Source: Streptomyces albus subsp. albus (GTDB lineage: Bacteria > Actinomycetota > Actinomycetes > Streptomycetales > Streptomycetaceae). Taken from it: a stretch of DNA of 64,000 nt. The position numbers and the translations under genes are program-made. The stretch is taken from the NCBI RefSeq assembly GCF_000719865.1, contig NZ_JOID01000006.1:124001-188000 (forward strand), in the 5' to 3' direction. The notes under the pieces were generated by a model that saw only the letters and a list, made by a program, of their open reading frames with translations, was not told the DNA's origin and did no database searches. The first letter of the stretch is position 1. Every line of letters starts with the position of its first letter. Shown here one piece after another: positions 50,799 to 60,449 of the stretch.

Positions 50799-53700
50799 AT
50801 GGACATGGACATCATCAGGCCGTTACCGGTGTCGCTCCGGGAGCATGCCCGGCGGCTCGGGGACAAGGTCGCCTTCGCGGACCGCCGAAGGAAGCTCACC
50901 TACCGGAACCTGGACGTCAGGACCGGGCGGCTGGCCGGTCACCTGGCGGGGCTCGGCGTGGCGCGGGGCGAGCGGGTGGCGATCCTGCTCGGCAACCGGG
51001 TCGAGACGGTCGAGAGCCTGCTCGCCGTCGTCCGGGCGAGCGGGGTGGGCGTGCCGCTGGATCCCGGCGTCTCCGGGCCGGAGCTGATCCGTCTGCTGGA
51101 CGACTGCGGTGCGCGCGTACTCGTCACCGACGAGGCGCGGCTCGCCCGTCGGCGGGAGCTGCTGTCCCGTCCCGGTCTGACCGTGGTGGTGGCCGGCGGC
51201 GGCGAGGAGCACGGGGACTCCGGCACGCCGTCGGGCCGGGTCGGGACGGCGGACGGTGCAGTGCGCTACGAGGAGCTGGCGGGCACCGGGCCGGGGCTGC
51301 CGGCCCGGGACGACCTCGGGCTGGACGAGGTGGCCTGGCTGCTGTACACATCGGGGTCCTCCGGCACGCCCAAGGGAGTCCTGTCCACCCAGCGCAACCG
51401 CCTCGCGCCGGTCGCCTCCGGTCTCGTCGGCGTCCTCGGTCTGTCGCAACGGGACCGGCTCCTGTGGCCGTTGCCGCTCCACCACGCCATGAGCCAGGTG
51501 ATCTGCGTCCTCGGTGTGACGGCGACCGGGGCGAGCGCCCTGCTCCTGCCCCGGTTCTCGGTGGCCGGGGTGATCGGTGAACTGCGCCGCACCGAGGATC
51601 CCTTCACGCTCCTCGGCGGGGTGCCGACGACGTACTCGGCACTGCTCGACACGGTCCGCGGTGAACGGGAGCGGGGCGGGGACGGCCACGGCCTCGGGAC
51701 GTCCGCGCTGCGCGGTTGCATCAGCGCGGGTGCTTCGGCCGGGCCGGAGTTCCGGAGGTCCTTCGAGACCGTGTGCCGCGCTCCCTACCTGGAGCACTAC
51801 GGCAGCACCGAGGCCGGCCCGGTGACCATGGCGGCGCCGGGCGACACGGCGCCGGCCGCGTCGTGCGGCCGGGTGCTGTCCGGCACCCGGGTACGGGTCG
51901 GGGGCGGCGCGGACGGACAAGACACCGGGGAGGGCGAGTTGTGGGTGAGCGGGCCCGGGGTCATGGCCGGCTACCACAACAGGCCGGAGGAGACCGCCGC
52001 GGTGCTGCACGACGGCTGGTTCCGCACCGGTGACCTGGCGCGGATCGGGCCATCGGGCGACATCGTGATCACCGGCCGGAAGAGTGAGCTGATCGTGCGG
52101 GGCGGGGTGAACATCCATCCGTCCGAGGTGGAGGCGGTGCTGCGGCGGCTGCCCCGCGTGGCGGACGCCGCTGTGGCCGGGCGCCCGCACCCCGTGTTCG
52201 GCGAGGTGCCGGTCGGTTACCTGGTTGCCGAGCCGGGCGGTGGCGCACTGGACAGGGGGGCGCTCCTCGCCGCCTGCCGGGCGGAACTGTCCGCCGTCAA
52301 GGTGCCCGTCGCACTGTACGAGGTGGACGGCATTCCCCGTACCTCCTCCGGGAAGGTGCGGCGCCCCGCCCTGGCCGGCCTGCCCGCGCGCGAGCTGGTC
52401 GCGGGGACCGCAGGGGAGCCTGCGGAGGACCTGCTGGACCTGGTGCGACGCGAGGCGGCCGCCGTGCTCGGTTGCGCGGCGGAGGCGGTGGAGCCGGCGA
52501 CGACACTGCGCGACCTGGGCATGGACTCGCTGGCCGCGACGGTGCTGCGGGAGCGCTTGGCGGCGGCGACCGGGCTGCCGCTGTCCGAGGCCGTCGCCTT
52601 CGACTTCCCCACGGCTGCCGCCCTCGCCGCCCATCTGCGTTCACGGAACGCCGGATCACCGCCGGGCCCGGCGGTCGCGCACGGTGGCGCGGCCGGGCGG
52701 GAGGACGATCCCGTGGTGATCGTCGGGATGGCGTGCCGCGCACCCGGCGGGGTGACGTCCCCCGAGGAGCTGTGGCGGCTGGTGGCCGACGGGACGGACG
52801 CCATCGGGCCGTTCCCCACCGACCGGGGCTGGGACATCCGGGCGCTGTACGACCCGGACCCGGGGCGGCCCGGCCGGACGTATGTGCGTGAGGGCGGCTT
52901 CCTGTCCGGTGTGGACCGCTTCGACCCTGGTTTCTTCGGCATCTCCCCGCGCGAGGCGCCGGCGATGGATCCGCAGCACCGGCTGCTCCTGGAGGTGGCG
53001 TGGGAGGCGTTCGAGCACGCCGGTGTCGTACCCCGCACGCTGCGCGGCTCGTCGACCGGCGTGTACGTCGGTCTGATGTACAGCGACTACGCCCGGCGCC
53101 TGACGCGGGTGCCCGAGCACGTCGAGGGCTACCTCGGCCTCGGCAGCGCCGGGAGCGTCGCGTCGGGACGCATCGCCTACACCTTCGGTCTGGAGGGTCC
53201 GGCCCTCACGGTCGACACGGCGTGCTCGTCGTCCCTGGTCGCACTGCACCTGGCGGCCCAGGCACTGCGCCGGGGCGAGTGCTCGTTCGCGCTGGCCGGC
53301 GGCGCCACGGTGATGTCGGGGCCCTCCTCGTTCGTGGAGTTCAGCCGGCAGCGGGCGCTGGCCCCGGACGGCCGCTGCAAGGCGTTCGCCGCGTCGGCCG
53401 ACGGCACGGGGTGGGCCGAGGGCGCCGGGATGCTGCTGCTGAGCCGGTTGTCCGATGCGCGCCGCGCCGGGCTGCCGGTGCTGGCCGTGGTGCGCGGCTC
53501 GGCGGTGAACCAGGACGGGGCGAGCAACGGGCTGACGGCACCGCACGGCCCGGCGCAGCAACGGGTGATCCAGCAGGCCCTGGCGGACGCCGGGCTGTCC
53601 CCGGGGGAGGTCGACGCGGTGGAGGCACACGGCACCGGCACACGGCTCGGCGATGTCATCGAGGCGGAGGCGTTCCTGGCGACGTACGGGAGCCGGGAGC

Positions 53701-56700
53701 GCGAACGCCCGCTCCTGCTGGGATCGGTGAAGTCGAACATCGGTCACACCCAGGCCGCCGCCGGCGTGACGGGGGTGATCAAGACGGTGCAGGCGATGAC
53801 CCACGGCATGCTGCCGCGCACGCTGCACGCGGACGAGCCGACCGGCCGGGTCGACTGGTCGTCGGGGCGGCTGGAACTGCTGCGCCGGGCGGTGCCCTGG
53901 CCGAGGACGGGGCGTCCGCGCCGGGCGGCGGTGTCCTCCTTCGGCATCAGCGGCACCAACGCGCACGTGGTGCTGGAGGAACCACCGACGGATCCCACGA
54001 CGGATCCCACGACGCCGCCGCGGGTGTCCGGCACGCACGAGGGGCCCGTGAGCGCCCCCTTCGACAGCCGTGCGGTGCGCGAACCCGTGCCCGTCGCCGT
54101 GTCGGCGAAGAGCGGGTCCGGACTGCGGGACCAGGCACGGCGGTTGTACGAGCGGGTGTCCCGCGATCCGGACGCGACCCCGTCGGACATCGGGTACTCA
54201 CTCGCCACCACCCGGTCCGTCTTCGAGCACCGGGCCGTGGTGGTGGCCCGGGACCGTGCCGGGCTGCTCACCTCCCTGCGGGCGGTGGCGGAGGACGGAG
54301 ACGGACCGGGCGTCCGCACGGGCACGGCCCGCGGGCAGGCAGCGACGGCCTTCCTCTTCACCGGGCAGGGCAGTCAACGCCTCGGTATGGGGCGTCAGTT
54401 GTACGACTCCCGGGACCGGTACGCGACTTTCGCGCGGTCGTTCGACGACATCTGTTCCCTGTTCGATCCGCTGCTGCCGGTGCCGCTGCGGGATGTCGTG
54501 TTCGCCGGTCCCGGTACCGGCACGGGCGGCCTGGTGCACACCACCCGGTTCGCGCAGCCCGCGCTCTTCGCCCTGGAGACGTCCCTGTTCCGCCAGTTCG
54601 AGGCCTGGGGCGTCCGTCCGGACCTGGTCGCCGGGCACTCGGTGGGCGAGGTGACCGCGGCGCATGTCTCCGGGGTCCTGTCCCTCCCTGACGCCTGCAC
54701 GCTGGTGGAGGCCCGGGGCAGGCTGATGGACGCGCTGCCGCCGGGTGGCGCGATGGCCGCCGTGTCCGCCGGTGAGGACGAGGTCGCCGAGGTGACCGCC
54801 CGGCTCGCCGGCCCGGGGCGCGTGGTGGAGATCGCCGCCGTCAACGGGCCCGGCTCGGTGGTCGTCTCGGGTGACGAGGCCGCGGTGCGGGAGACCGTCG
54901 CGCACTTCCGGGAGCGGGGCCGCTCCACGACGTCGCTGCGGGTGAGCCACGCCTTCCACTCCGCGCGGACGGAACCGATGCTGGACGGCTTCGCGGAGGT
55001 CCTGCGGGGGTTGTCCTTCGGCACGCCGCGACTCGGTCTCATCACCGCCGTGCCGGGACGGCCGGCCACCGAAGAGGAGCTGGCCACCCCGGAGTTCTGG
55101 GCCGGCCATGTCCGCCGCCCGGTCCGGTTCGCCGATTCGGTGGCGTACCTCCGGGAGCGGGGCGCGGCACACTTCGTCGAGCTGGGCCCGCAGGGGGTAC
55201 TGGCCGGGCTGGTGCGCGAGTGCCTCGCCGCGGACCCCGCGCCGCTGGTCGTACCGGTGCTGCGCGGGGCGGCGCGGCCCGAGGCGGACACGCTGACCGA
55301 CACCGTCGCCGCGCTGTACGCCCACGGCGTACCGGTCGACTGGGAGGCCTTCTTCGCGGGGCGCGACGGACGGCGCGTCGCGCTGCCCACGTACGCCTTC
55401 CGGCGCCGGCGGTACTGGCTGGACGCCTCGCCGTCGAACCCGTCGAACCCGTCGAACCCGTCGAACCCGTCGAACCCGTCGGCCGGCGGACCGGACAGTG
55501 CGGAGCATCCGTTCCTGTCGTCGCGCACGGCGACCGCGGAGGACGACGGGCTGCTGCTGGGCGGAATCCTCTCCGTGCCCGGCCGGCCCTGGCTCGCCGA
55601 TCACGAGGTGGCGGAGTCGGTCCTGCTGCCGGCGACCGCCTTCGTGGAGATGGCCCTGCACGCGGGTGCGTCGGTGGGCGCGCCCGTCCTGGACGAACTC
55701 GTCCTCACCGCGCCCGCGCCACTGCCCCGGGACGGCGCGGTCGAGTTGCAGGTGAAGGTGTCGGGACCGGACGGGGCGGGACGCCGGACCGTGCTCTTCC
55801 ACACCCGGCCGCACCTGTCGGCCGGCGACCACCCCTGGCAGCGGCACGCCTCCGGAACCCTCGCGCCCGCGCACCCCTCGCCGGACCACTCACCGGCTGT
55901 CACCGGGGCCGGGGCGCCCTGGCCACCGCCGGGTGCGGTGCCCCTGGCCGCCGGCAGCCCGGACGCCGATCCGTACGAACTGCTCACGGGGACCGGGCTG
56001 GGCTACGGGCCCGCCTTCCGGGGCCTGCGCGGGGCCTGGCGTAGCGGGGAGGAACTGTACGCCGAGGTGGCGCTGCCCGAGGCCGCCCGCGCCCCGGCCG
56101 CGGGGGACGACGGCCCGGGGTTCCTGCTGCATCCCGCGCTGCTGGACGCGGCCCTGCACGTCCTGGCGCTCGACGGCCGCACGGCGCGCCCCGACGCCGC
56201 CGGCGGAGTCGGGGTGTCCTTGCCGTTCGCCTTCGACGGGGTCCGCCTGCACCGTGCCGGGGCGCACGTGCTGCGGGTCCGGATCGTTCCCGGTCCGGAC
56301 GGGCGGGCCGCGGTGGAGCTGTCCGACGAGGCGGGCGCGCCGGTGGCGTCGGTGCGCGCGCTGACGCTGCGGCCCCTTCCGGCTCCGCCCCCCACGGCGT
56401 CCGTCACCGGGGGCCCGCACCGGATGACGTGGGTGCCGCTGCCGGCGGCGCCCGTGCCTGCGCCGGTGCCCCGGTGGGGCGTCCTGGGGGCGTCGGGTAC
56501 GGGGCAGGTGGATGTGCTCGCTCCCCCGGGATCGGGGATTCCCGTGTACGCGGGCCCGGCGGCGGTCGGGGGTTCGCCGGCCGTGGTGGTCGCACCGATC
56601 GGGCCGCCTCCGGAGGGGGCGGGTGGCGCGGAGGATCCGGCCGCGGGGTCGCGGTGGGCGGCGCAGCGGGCACTGGAGCTGGTACGGGAGTGGCTCGCCG

Positions 56701-59045
56701 ACCCACGTCTGGCGGGCTCGCGTCTGGTCCTCGTCACCTCCGGTGCCGTCGACCCGGTCGGGGACGGCCCCTTCGAGGACGGCCCGGCCGGGGGCGCCGG
56801 CCCCGGGGAGCGGGTGCCGGCCCACGCGGCGGTGTGGGGGCTGGTCCGTTCGGCCGAGAGGGAGAATCCGGGCCGTTTCGCCCTGGTCGACGTGGACGAT
56901 CACGCGGACTCCTGGCGTGCGCTGCCCTCGCTGCTGGCGGCTCCGGCGCCGGAGACGGCCGTTCGGCGGGGAACGGCCTACGCGCCGCGGCTCGTCCGGG
57001 TGGACGGGACGCCGGAGGAAGGGCGGCTCCCGCGGCTGGATCCCGACGGCACCGTACTGGTCACCGGTGGCACCGGTTCCCTGGGCATGCTGGTGGCCCG
57101 CCACTTGGTCACCGCCCATGGTGTACGGCATCTGCTGCTCGCCGGCCGGCGCGGGCCGGACGCGCCGGGAGTGAGGGAACTCGCCGCCGAGCTGGGCGAG
57201 GCGGGTGCGCGGGTCGTCGTCCGGGCGGTCGATGTCGCGGACCGCACGGCGCTCGCCGCCCTGCTGGACTCCGTACCCGCGGCCCATCCGCTGACCGGGG
57301 TGGTGCACACCGCGGCGGTGCTGGACGACGGCATCGTCCCGGCGCTGACGGCGGACCGCCTGGACCGGGTGCTGCGGCCCAAGGCGGACGCCGCCCTCGC
57401 CCTGCACGAACTGACCCGGGGATGTGATCTGGCGATGTTCGTGCTGTTCTCCTCGGTGGCGGGCACCTTCGGCTCGGCCGGGCAGGCCACCTACGCGGCG
57501 GCCAACTGCGTGGTGGACGCGCTGGCCCGGCACCGCGGCCGGCTCGGTCTGCCCGGCACGTCGATCGCCTGGGGGCCCTGGCAGCAGAGTGACGGGATGA
57601 CTGCCCACCTCGGCGACACCGACCGGCGGCGAATGGCCCGCTCCGGCTTCACCCCGCTGAGCGCCGAGGAGGGACTGGCGCTCTTCGACGCCGCCGTGGC
57701 GGGCCGGGACCCGGTGGTGGTGGCGGCCCGCTTCGACACGGCTGTGCTGGGCGCGGGCGAACCGGCCGAGCGTCCTCGCCGGGCGCCCGGAGCGGGCGGG
57801 GACCGCTTCCCGCGACTGCTGGCGGCTGCTTCCCCCGAGGAGCGCGGCGCGTTGCTGCTCGAGGAGGTACGAGCCCGGGCGGCCTCGGTACTGGGGCACC
57901 CGGAGGGGGCCGGCGCGATCGACGGGGACGGCCTGCTGGCGGAGCTGGGGCTCGATTCGCTGGCGGCGGTCGACCTGCGCAACCTGCTCGCCGCGTCGAC
58001 GGGGCTGACGCTGCCGTCCACTCTGCTGTTCGACTTCCCGACGCCGCGTGCGGTCGCCGCCGAACTGGCGGAACGGTACACGCGGGAGACGGCTCCCGGC
58101 CCCTCCTCCGGCGCCGGGGAACGCCCCGGATCCGTCGGCCGCGGCGGCGACTCCGCCGGCTCCGCGACCACCGGCGAGGCTTCCGGGAGGCGGTCGGAAA
58201 CGGCCTGTCCAGAGGGTCCGGTCGCGGCGACGGACAGAGTTCCGGATTCCCTGGGCGAGCTCTTCCGGACCGCCTGTGCCCGGGGCCGTACCTGGGACGG
58301 CATGGCGCTGCTCACCATCGCCGCGCGGCTGCGCCCGGTCTTCGACGACGCCGGGGCCGCCGGTGCGGCGCTCACACCCGTCACGCTGGCGCCGGGCGGT
58401 GCGGGCGCGGCCCGGCTGATCTGCTTCCCCGCCCTCAGCGCGCTCTCCGGCCCCCAGGAGTACGCGCGCCTCGGTGCCGGACTGCGGGACCTTCGGCCGG
58501 TCTCGGCGGTGCGGTATCCGGGGTTCGGGGCGGGGGAGGAGCTGCCGGGCACACTGGACGCCTTCGTCACCGCGCAGACCGCCGCCGTCCGTGCGCTCGC
58601 GGGCGGCGGAGCGCCCGTGCTGCTCGGCCGCTCGGCCGGGGGCTGGGTGGCGCAGGCCGTGGCCGAGCGGCTGGCCGCCGAGGGCTCCGCCCCGGCCGCC
58701 GTCGTCCTGGTGGACACCTATCCGAGCGGGACGGACGACCGTGAGCAGGCGCTCTCCGCGATGACGTCGGACATGCTGCGGCGGGCGGCCGAGTTCTCCG
58801 CGGCCGATGTGGACCGGCTCACCGCCATGGCCGGTTACGTCGAGCTCTTCACCGGCTGGAAGCCGGCGCGGCTCGCCGCCCCCACACTGTTCGTCCGGGC
58901 CCGGGATCCGCTGCCCGGCGTGGAGGCCGCCCCGCCCTGGGGTCTGCCGCACACCGAAGTGACCGTCCCGGGGGACCACTTCACCGTCCTGGAGGAACAC
59001 GCACGCACGACCGCACTCACCGTCCACCGCTGGCTCGGCTCCTGA
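50799..59045 (+). CDS. Single-protein polyketide synthase: CoA ligase-ACP-KS-AT-DH-KR-ACP-TE
   Basis: The protein is 2748 aa. Loading unit: acyl-CoA ligase (residues 1-545, LYTSGSSGTPKG at about 181, Lys in TSSGKVRR about 520) and ACP1 (LGMDSLAA, Ser577). Extension module: KS (Cys809 in DTACSSSL, His944, His983), AT (Ser1281 in GHSVGE, HAFH at about 1384-1387, a malonyl-CoA signature), DH (His1602, Asp1783), KR (GGTGSLGML about 2085, Tyr2232 in YAAAN, LDD motif typical of B-type), ACP2 (LGLDSL, Ser2387) and TE (Ser2612 in GRSAGG, His2727). In the DH the usual HxxxGxxxxP reads HEVAESVLLP, with Glu in place of Gly, but His and Asp are kept. There is no ER. The start is ATG 50799. The enzyme should activate a free acid, extend it with malonyl units and release a reduced acid or lactone; the product is unknown. 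Confidence 0.9.
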   Translation: MDMDIIRPLPVSLREHARRLGDKVAFADRRRKLTYRNLDVRTGRLAGHLAGLGVARGERVAILLGNRVETVESLLAVVRASGVGVPLDPGVSGPELIRLLDDCGARVLVTDEARLARRRELLSRPGLTVVVAGGGEEHGDSGTPSGRVGTADGAVRYEELAGTGPGLPARDDLGLDEVAWLLYTSGSSGTPKGVLSTQRNRLAPVASGLVGVLGLSQRDRLLWPLPLHHAMSQVICVLGVTATGASALLLPRFSVAGVIGELRRTEDPFTLLGGVPTTYSALLDTVRGERERGGDGHGLGTSALRGCISAGASAGPEFRRSFETVCRAPYLEHYGSTEAGPVTMAAPGDTAPAASCGRVLSGTRVRVGGGADGQDTGEGELWVSGPGVMAGYHNRPEETAAVLHDGWFRTGDLARIGPSGDIVITGRKSELIVRGGVNIHPSEVEAVLRRLPRVADAAVAGRPHPVFGEVPVGYLVAEPGGGALDRGALLAACRAELSAVKVPVALYEVDGIPRTSSGKVRRPALAGLPARELVAGTAGEPAEDLLDLVRREAAAVLGCAAEAVEPATTLRDLGMDSLAATVLRERLAAATGLPLSEAVAFDFPTAAALAAHLRSRNAGSPPGPAVAHGGAAGREDDPVVIVGMACRAPGGVTSPEELWRLVADGTDAIGPFPTDRGWDIRALYDPDPGRPGRTYVREGGFLSGVDRFDPGFFGISPREAPAMDPQHRLLLEVAWEAFEHAGVVPRTLRGSSTGVYVGLMYSDYARRLTRVPEHVEGYLGLGSAGSVASGRIAYTFGLEGPALTVDTACSSSLVALHLAAQALRRGECSFALAGGATVMSGPSSFVEFSRQRALAPDGRCKAFAASADGTGWAEGAGMLLLSRLSDARRAGLPVLAVVRGSAVNQDGASNGLTAPHGPAQQRVIQQALADAGLSPGEVDAVEAHGTGTRLGDVIEAEAFLATYGSRERERPLLLGSVKSNIGHTQAAAGVTGVIKTVQAMTHGMLPRTLHADEPTGRVDWSSGRLELLRRAVPWPRTGRPRRAAVSSFGISGTNAHVVLEEPPTDPTTDPTTPPRVSGTHEGPVSAPFDSRAVREPVPVAVSAKSGSGLRDQARRLYERVSRDPDATPSDIGYSLATTRSVFEHRAVVVARDRAGLLTSLRAVAEDGDGPGVRTGTARGQAATAFLFTGQGSQRLGMGRQLYDSRDRYATFARSFDDICSLFDPLLPVPLRDVVFAGPGTGTGGLVHTTRFAQPALFALETSLFRQFEAWGVRPDLVAGHSVGEVTAAHVSGVLSLPDACTLVEARGRLMDALPPGGAMAAVSAGEDEVAEVTARLAGPGRVVEIAAVNGPGSVVVSGDEAAVRETVAHFRERGRSTTSLRVSHAFHSARTEPMLDGFAEVLRGLSFGTPRLGLITAVPGRPATEEELATPEFWAGHVRRPVRFADSVAYLRERGAAHFVELGPQGVLAGLVRECLAADPAPLVVPVLRGAARPEADTLTDTVAALYAHGVPVDWEAFFAGRDGRRVALPTYAFRRRRYWLDASPSNPSNPSNPSNPSNPSAGGPDSAEHPFLSSRTATAEDDGLLLGGILSVPGRPWLADHEVAESVLLPATAFVEMALHAGASVGAPVLDELVLTAPAPLPRDGAVELQVKVSGPDGAGRRTVLFHTRPHLSAGDHPWQRHASGTLAPAHPSPDHSPAVTGAGAPWPPPGAVPLAAGSPDADPYELLTGTGLGYGPAFRGLRGAWRSGEELYAEVALPEAARAPAAGDDGPGFLLHPALLDAALHVLALDGRTARPDAAGGVGVSLPFAFDGVRLHRAGAHVLRVRIVPGPDGRAAVELSDEAGAPVASVRALTLRPLPAPPPTASVTGGPHRMTWVPLPAAPVPAPVPRWGVLGASGTGQVDVLAPPGSGIPVYAGPAAVGGSPAVVVAPIGPPPEGAGGAEDPAAGSRWAAQRALELVREWLADPRLAGSRLVLVTSGAVDPVGDGPFEDGPAGGAGPGERVPAHAAVWGLVRSAERENPGRFALVDVDDHADSWRALPSLLAAPAPETAVRRGTAYAPRLVRVDGTPEEGRLPRLDPDGTVLVTGGTGSLGMLVARHLVTAHGVRHLLLAGRRGPDAPGVRELAAELGEAGARVVVRAVDVADRTALAALLDSVPAAHPLTGVVHTAAVLDDGIVPALTADRLDRVLRPKADAALALHELTRGCDLAMFVLFSSVAGTFGSAGQATYAAANCVVDALARHRGRLGLPGTSIAWGPWQQSDGMTAHLGDTDRRRMARSGFTPLSAEEGLALFDAAVAGRDPVVVAARFDTAVLGAGEPAERPRRAPGAGGDRFPRLLAAASPEERGALLLEEVRARAASVLGHPEGAGAIDGDGLLAELGLDSLAAVDLRNLLAASTGLTLPSTLLFDFPTPRAVAAELAERYTRETAPGPSSGAGERPGSVGRGGDSAGSATTGEASGRRSETACPEGPVAATDRVPDSLGELFRTACARGRTWDGMALLTIAARLRPVFDDAGAAGAALTPVTLAPGGAGAARLICFPALSALSGPQEYARLGAGLRDLRPVSAVRYPGFGAGEELPGTLDAFVTAQTAAVRALAGGGAPVLLGRSAGGWVAQAVAERLAAEGSAPAAVVLVDTYPSGTDDREQALSAMTSDMLRRAAEFSAADVDRLTAMAGYVELFTGWKPARLAAPTLFVRARDPLPGVEAAPPWGLPHTEVTVPGDHFTVLEEHARTTALTVHRWLGS
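55431..55475 (+). repeat. Five tandem 9-bp units in the PKS linker
   Basis: ccgtcgaac is repeated five times in frame, encoding (PSN)5 in the linker between the AT and DH domains. It is probably a flexible spacer; copy number can change without disrupting the frame. Confidence 0.95.
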
Positions 59046-59052
59046 GCCGTCT

Positions 59053-59083
59053 CCCGCGGCGGTCCCCGGGCGACCGCCGCGGG
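59053..59083 (+). terminator. 12-bp hairpin after the PKS gene
   Basis: Arms 59053-59064 (cccgcggcggtc) and 59072-59083 pair perfectly around cccgggc, eight bases after the PKS stop codon. It supports transcription of the PKS as a single-gene unit. Confidence 0.85.
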
Positions 59084-59223
59084 CCGGACGGCGTCACCGC
59101 CGAGGTGGTCGCCGGCCTGCTGCGGGAGGGAAGGTGTTCCGGCGGCCCTGCCCCCGGACCTCCGACTTGTATGCCGAACCAGTTGCCCGGGTGCGGCCGG
59201 CTGGTGGTGACCACCAGTACGCG

Positions 59224-60363
59224 TCAGCTGGTCCGAAGACCGACCGCCAGCGTCAGTTCAAGGACCCGCTGTGGCGAGGCGAGGTCCGGAAACAGCTCCC
59301 GCAGCTGCGACATCCGGTACCGGACTGTCTGGGGATGGACGAACAACTCCGCCGCCACCTCCTCCCGCCTGCCCTGGTGCAGCAGCCACGCCCGCAACGT
59401 CTTCTCCAGCCGCCGTGCGGTCGCGACAGGCAAGGTCCGCAACGGTGCGAGGGCTCGGGTACGCAGGTCTGTGAACGCGTCCATGTCGGCACTCAGCACC
59501 AGCTCCGGCAGGTGCTCCTCGGTGTCGCGAATATCGGAGGAGAGGGACCGGGCGCGGACGGCTCGTGCGTACGAGGCGGACGCACGAGTCCATGGCCGGG
59601 CCGGGCCGACCACGGCGGCGCGGTCGGTCAGCTGCCGCAGGAGATGTGATCGGTCGGCATCGGGGACGAGCAGCACACCGGCGGCATCCGGCAGATCGTC
59701 GAGGACGAGGGTGCTCGGGTCGAGCGCGCGGTAGGCGGGCCGGGCCTGGGCGGCGGGCAGCAGGACCGCGGTCAGCGAGACCGGAGGCTGCCACCCGGCC
59801 CGTTGAGCGGAGGCCAGCAGCACGTCCGGGCTCGCGCCGGCGAGGAGGTTGCGGGCCAGGTGTTCCAGGTGGCGCTCGTGGGCCCTGCCCCGGGCGGCCA
59901 GTTCGTCGGCGTGGCCCGCGGCGCTCGCGGCGGAGAGCTCGTCGATGTAGGCGAAGGTCAGTTCGGCGAACTTGGCGACCTCGGCGGCGGGCAGACCTGC
60001 GGGTACGGCACCCGCGGCCAGGCATCGCCAGGCCACGCGGGCGCCGACGCGGTAGGCGCTGAGCAGGGCGTCCATCGAACGGCCGGAGCGCACCTCGCCG
60101 CGGCCCAGCTCGTAGGCCGCGTCACCGGCGTCGCCGCCTGTGGCCTTCCCGCTCGCGAGGTCCAGGTAGTGACCCAGGGCGGTGCGGACGGCTCGGCGGA
60201 TGGTGCCGCCCATGCGGCCCGAAAGGGCGTTGGCGTACGGAGGGACCTCGTCGATGATCGCCTTGACGACCTCGTCGGCGGTGGTCTTCAGCGCGGCCCG
60301 AAGTGCGGTGACCGTCGTTTCATCCAGGGCCAGTTCGCCGGCCCTCCGGATTGCATGGCTCAC
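59224..60363 (-). CDS. PucR/CdaR-type helix-turn-helix regulator
   Basis: This 379-aa cytoplasmic regulator has a C-terminal PucR-type HTH: LEKTLRAWLLHQGRREEVAA, ELFVHPQTVRYRMSQLRELF (about 320-365). The N-terminal part is helical (TTADEVVKAIIDEVPPYANA; GRSMDALLSAYRVGARVAWR), typical of the actinobacterial PucR subgroup that controls lipid and desaturase genes. GTG 60361-60363 is used. It is divergent from the reductase/desaturase pair, 86 bases apart, and probably regulates it. Confidence 0.85.
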   Translation of the reverse strand: MSHAIRRAGELALDETTVTALRAALKTTADEVVKAIIDEVPPYANALSGRMGGTIRRAVRTALGHYLDLASGKATGGDAGDAAYELGRGEVRSGRSMDALLSAYRVGARVAWRCLAAGAVPAGLPAAEVAKFAELTFAYIDELSAASAAGHADELAARGRAHERHLEHLARNLLAGASPDVLLASAQRAGWQPPVSLTAVLLPAAQARPAYRALDPSTLVLDDLPDAAGVLLVPDADRSHLLRQLTDRAAVVGPARPWTRASASYARAVRARSLSSDIRDTEEHLPELVLSADMDAFTDLRTRALAPLRTLPVATARRLEKTLRAWLLHQGRREEVAAELFVHPQTVRYRMSQLRELFPDLASPQRVLELTLAVGLRTS

Positions 60364-60449
60364 GTTCTGTTCCCTGCGAACAATCTAGCCGACCAGATTT
60401 ACGTCCTGCGGTCAGGACTTTACGCCTTGAGGCACAGCAAGCTGGAGGC
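60364..60449. promoter_or_regulatory. Divergent promoter region of the desaturase locus
   Basis: This 86-base gap between pucR and the reductase gene has locally AT-rich sequence (aacaatctagccgaccagatttacgtcctgcgg) and contains the inverted pieces cgtcctgcggtcaggact. It must carry both promoters and probably the regulator's binding site. Confidence 0.45.

Noticed and set aside
50799..59045. NRPS-PKS hybrid, because of the adenylating domain
   Set aside because: No condensation domain is present; the adenylating domain is of acyl-CoA-ligase type followed by an ACP and KS.
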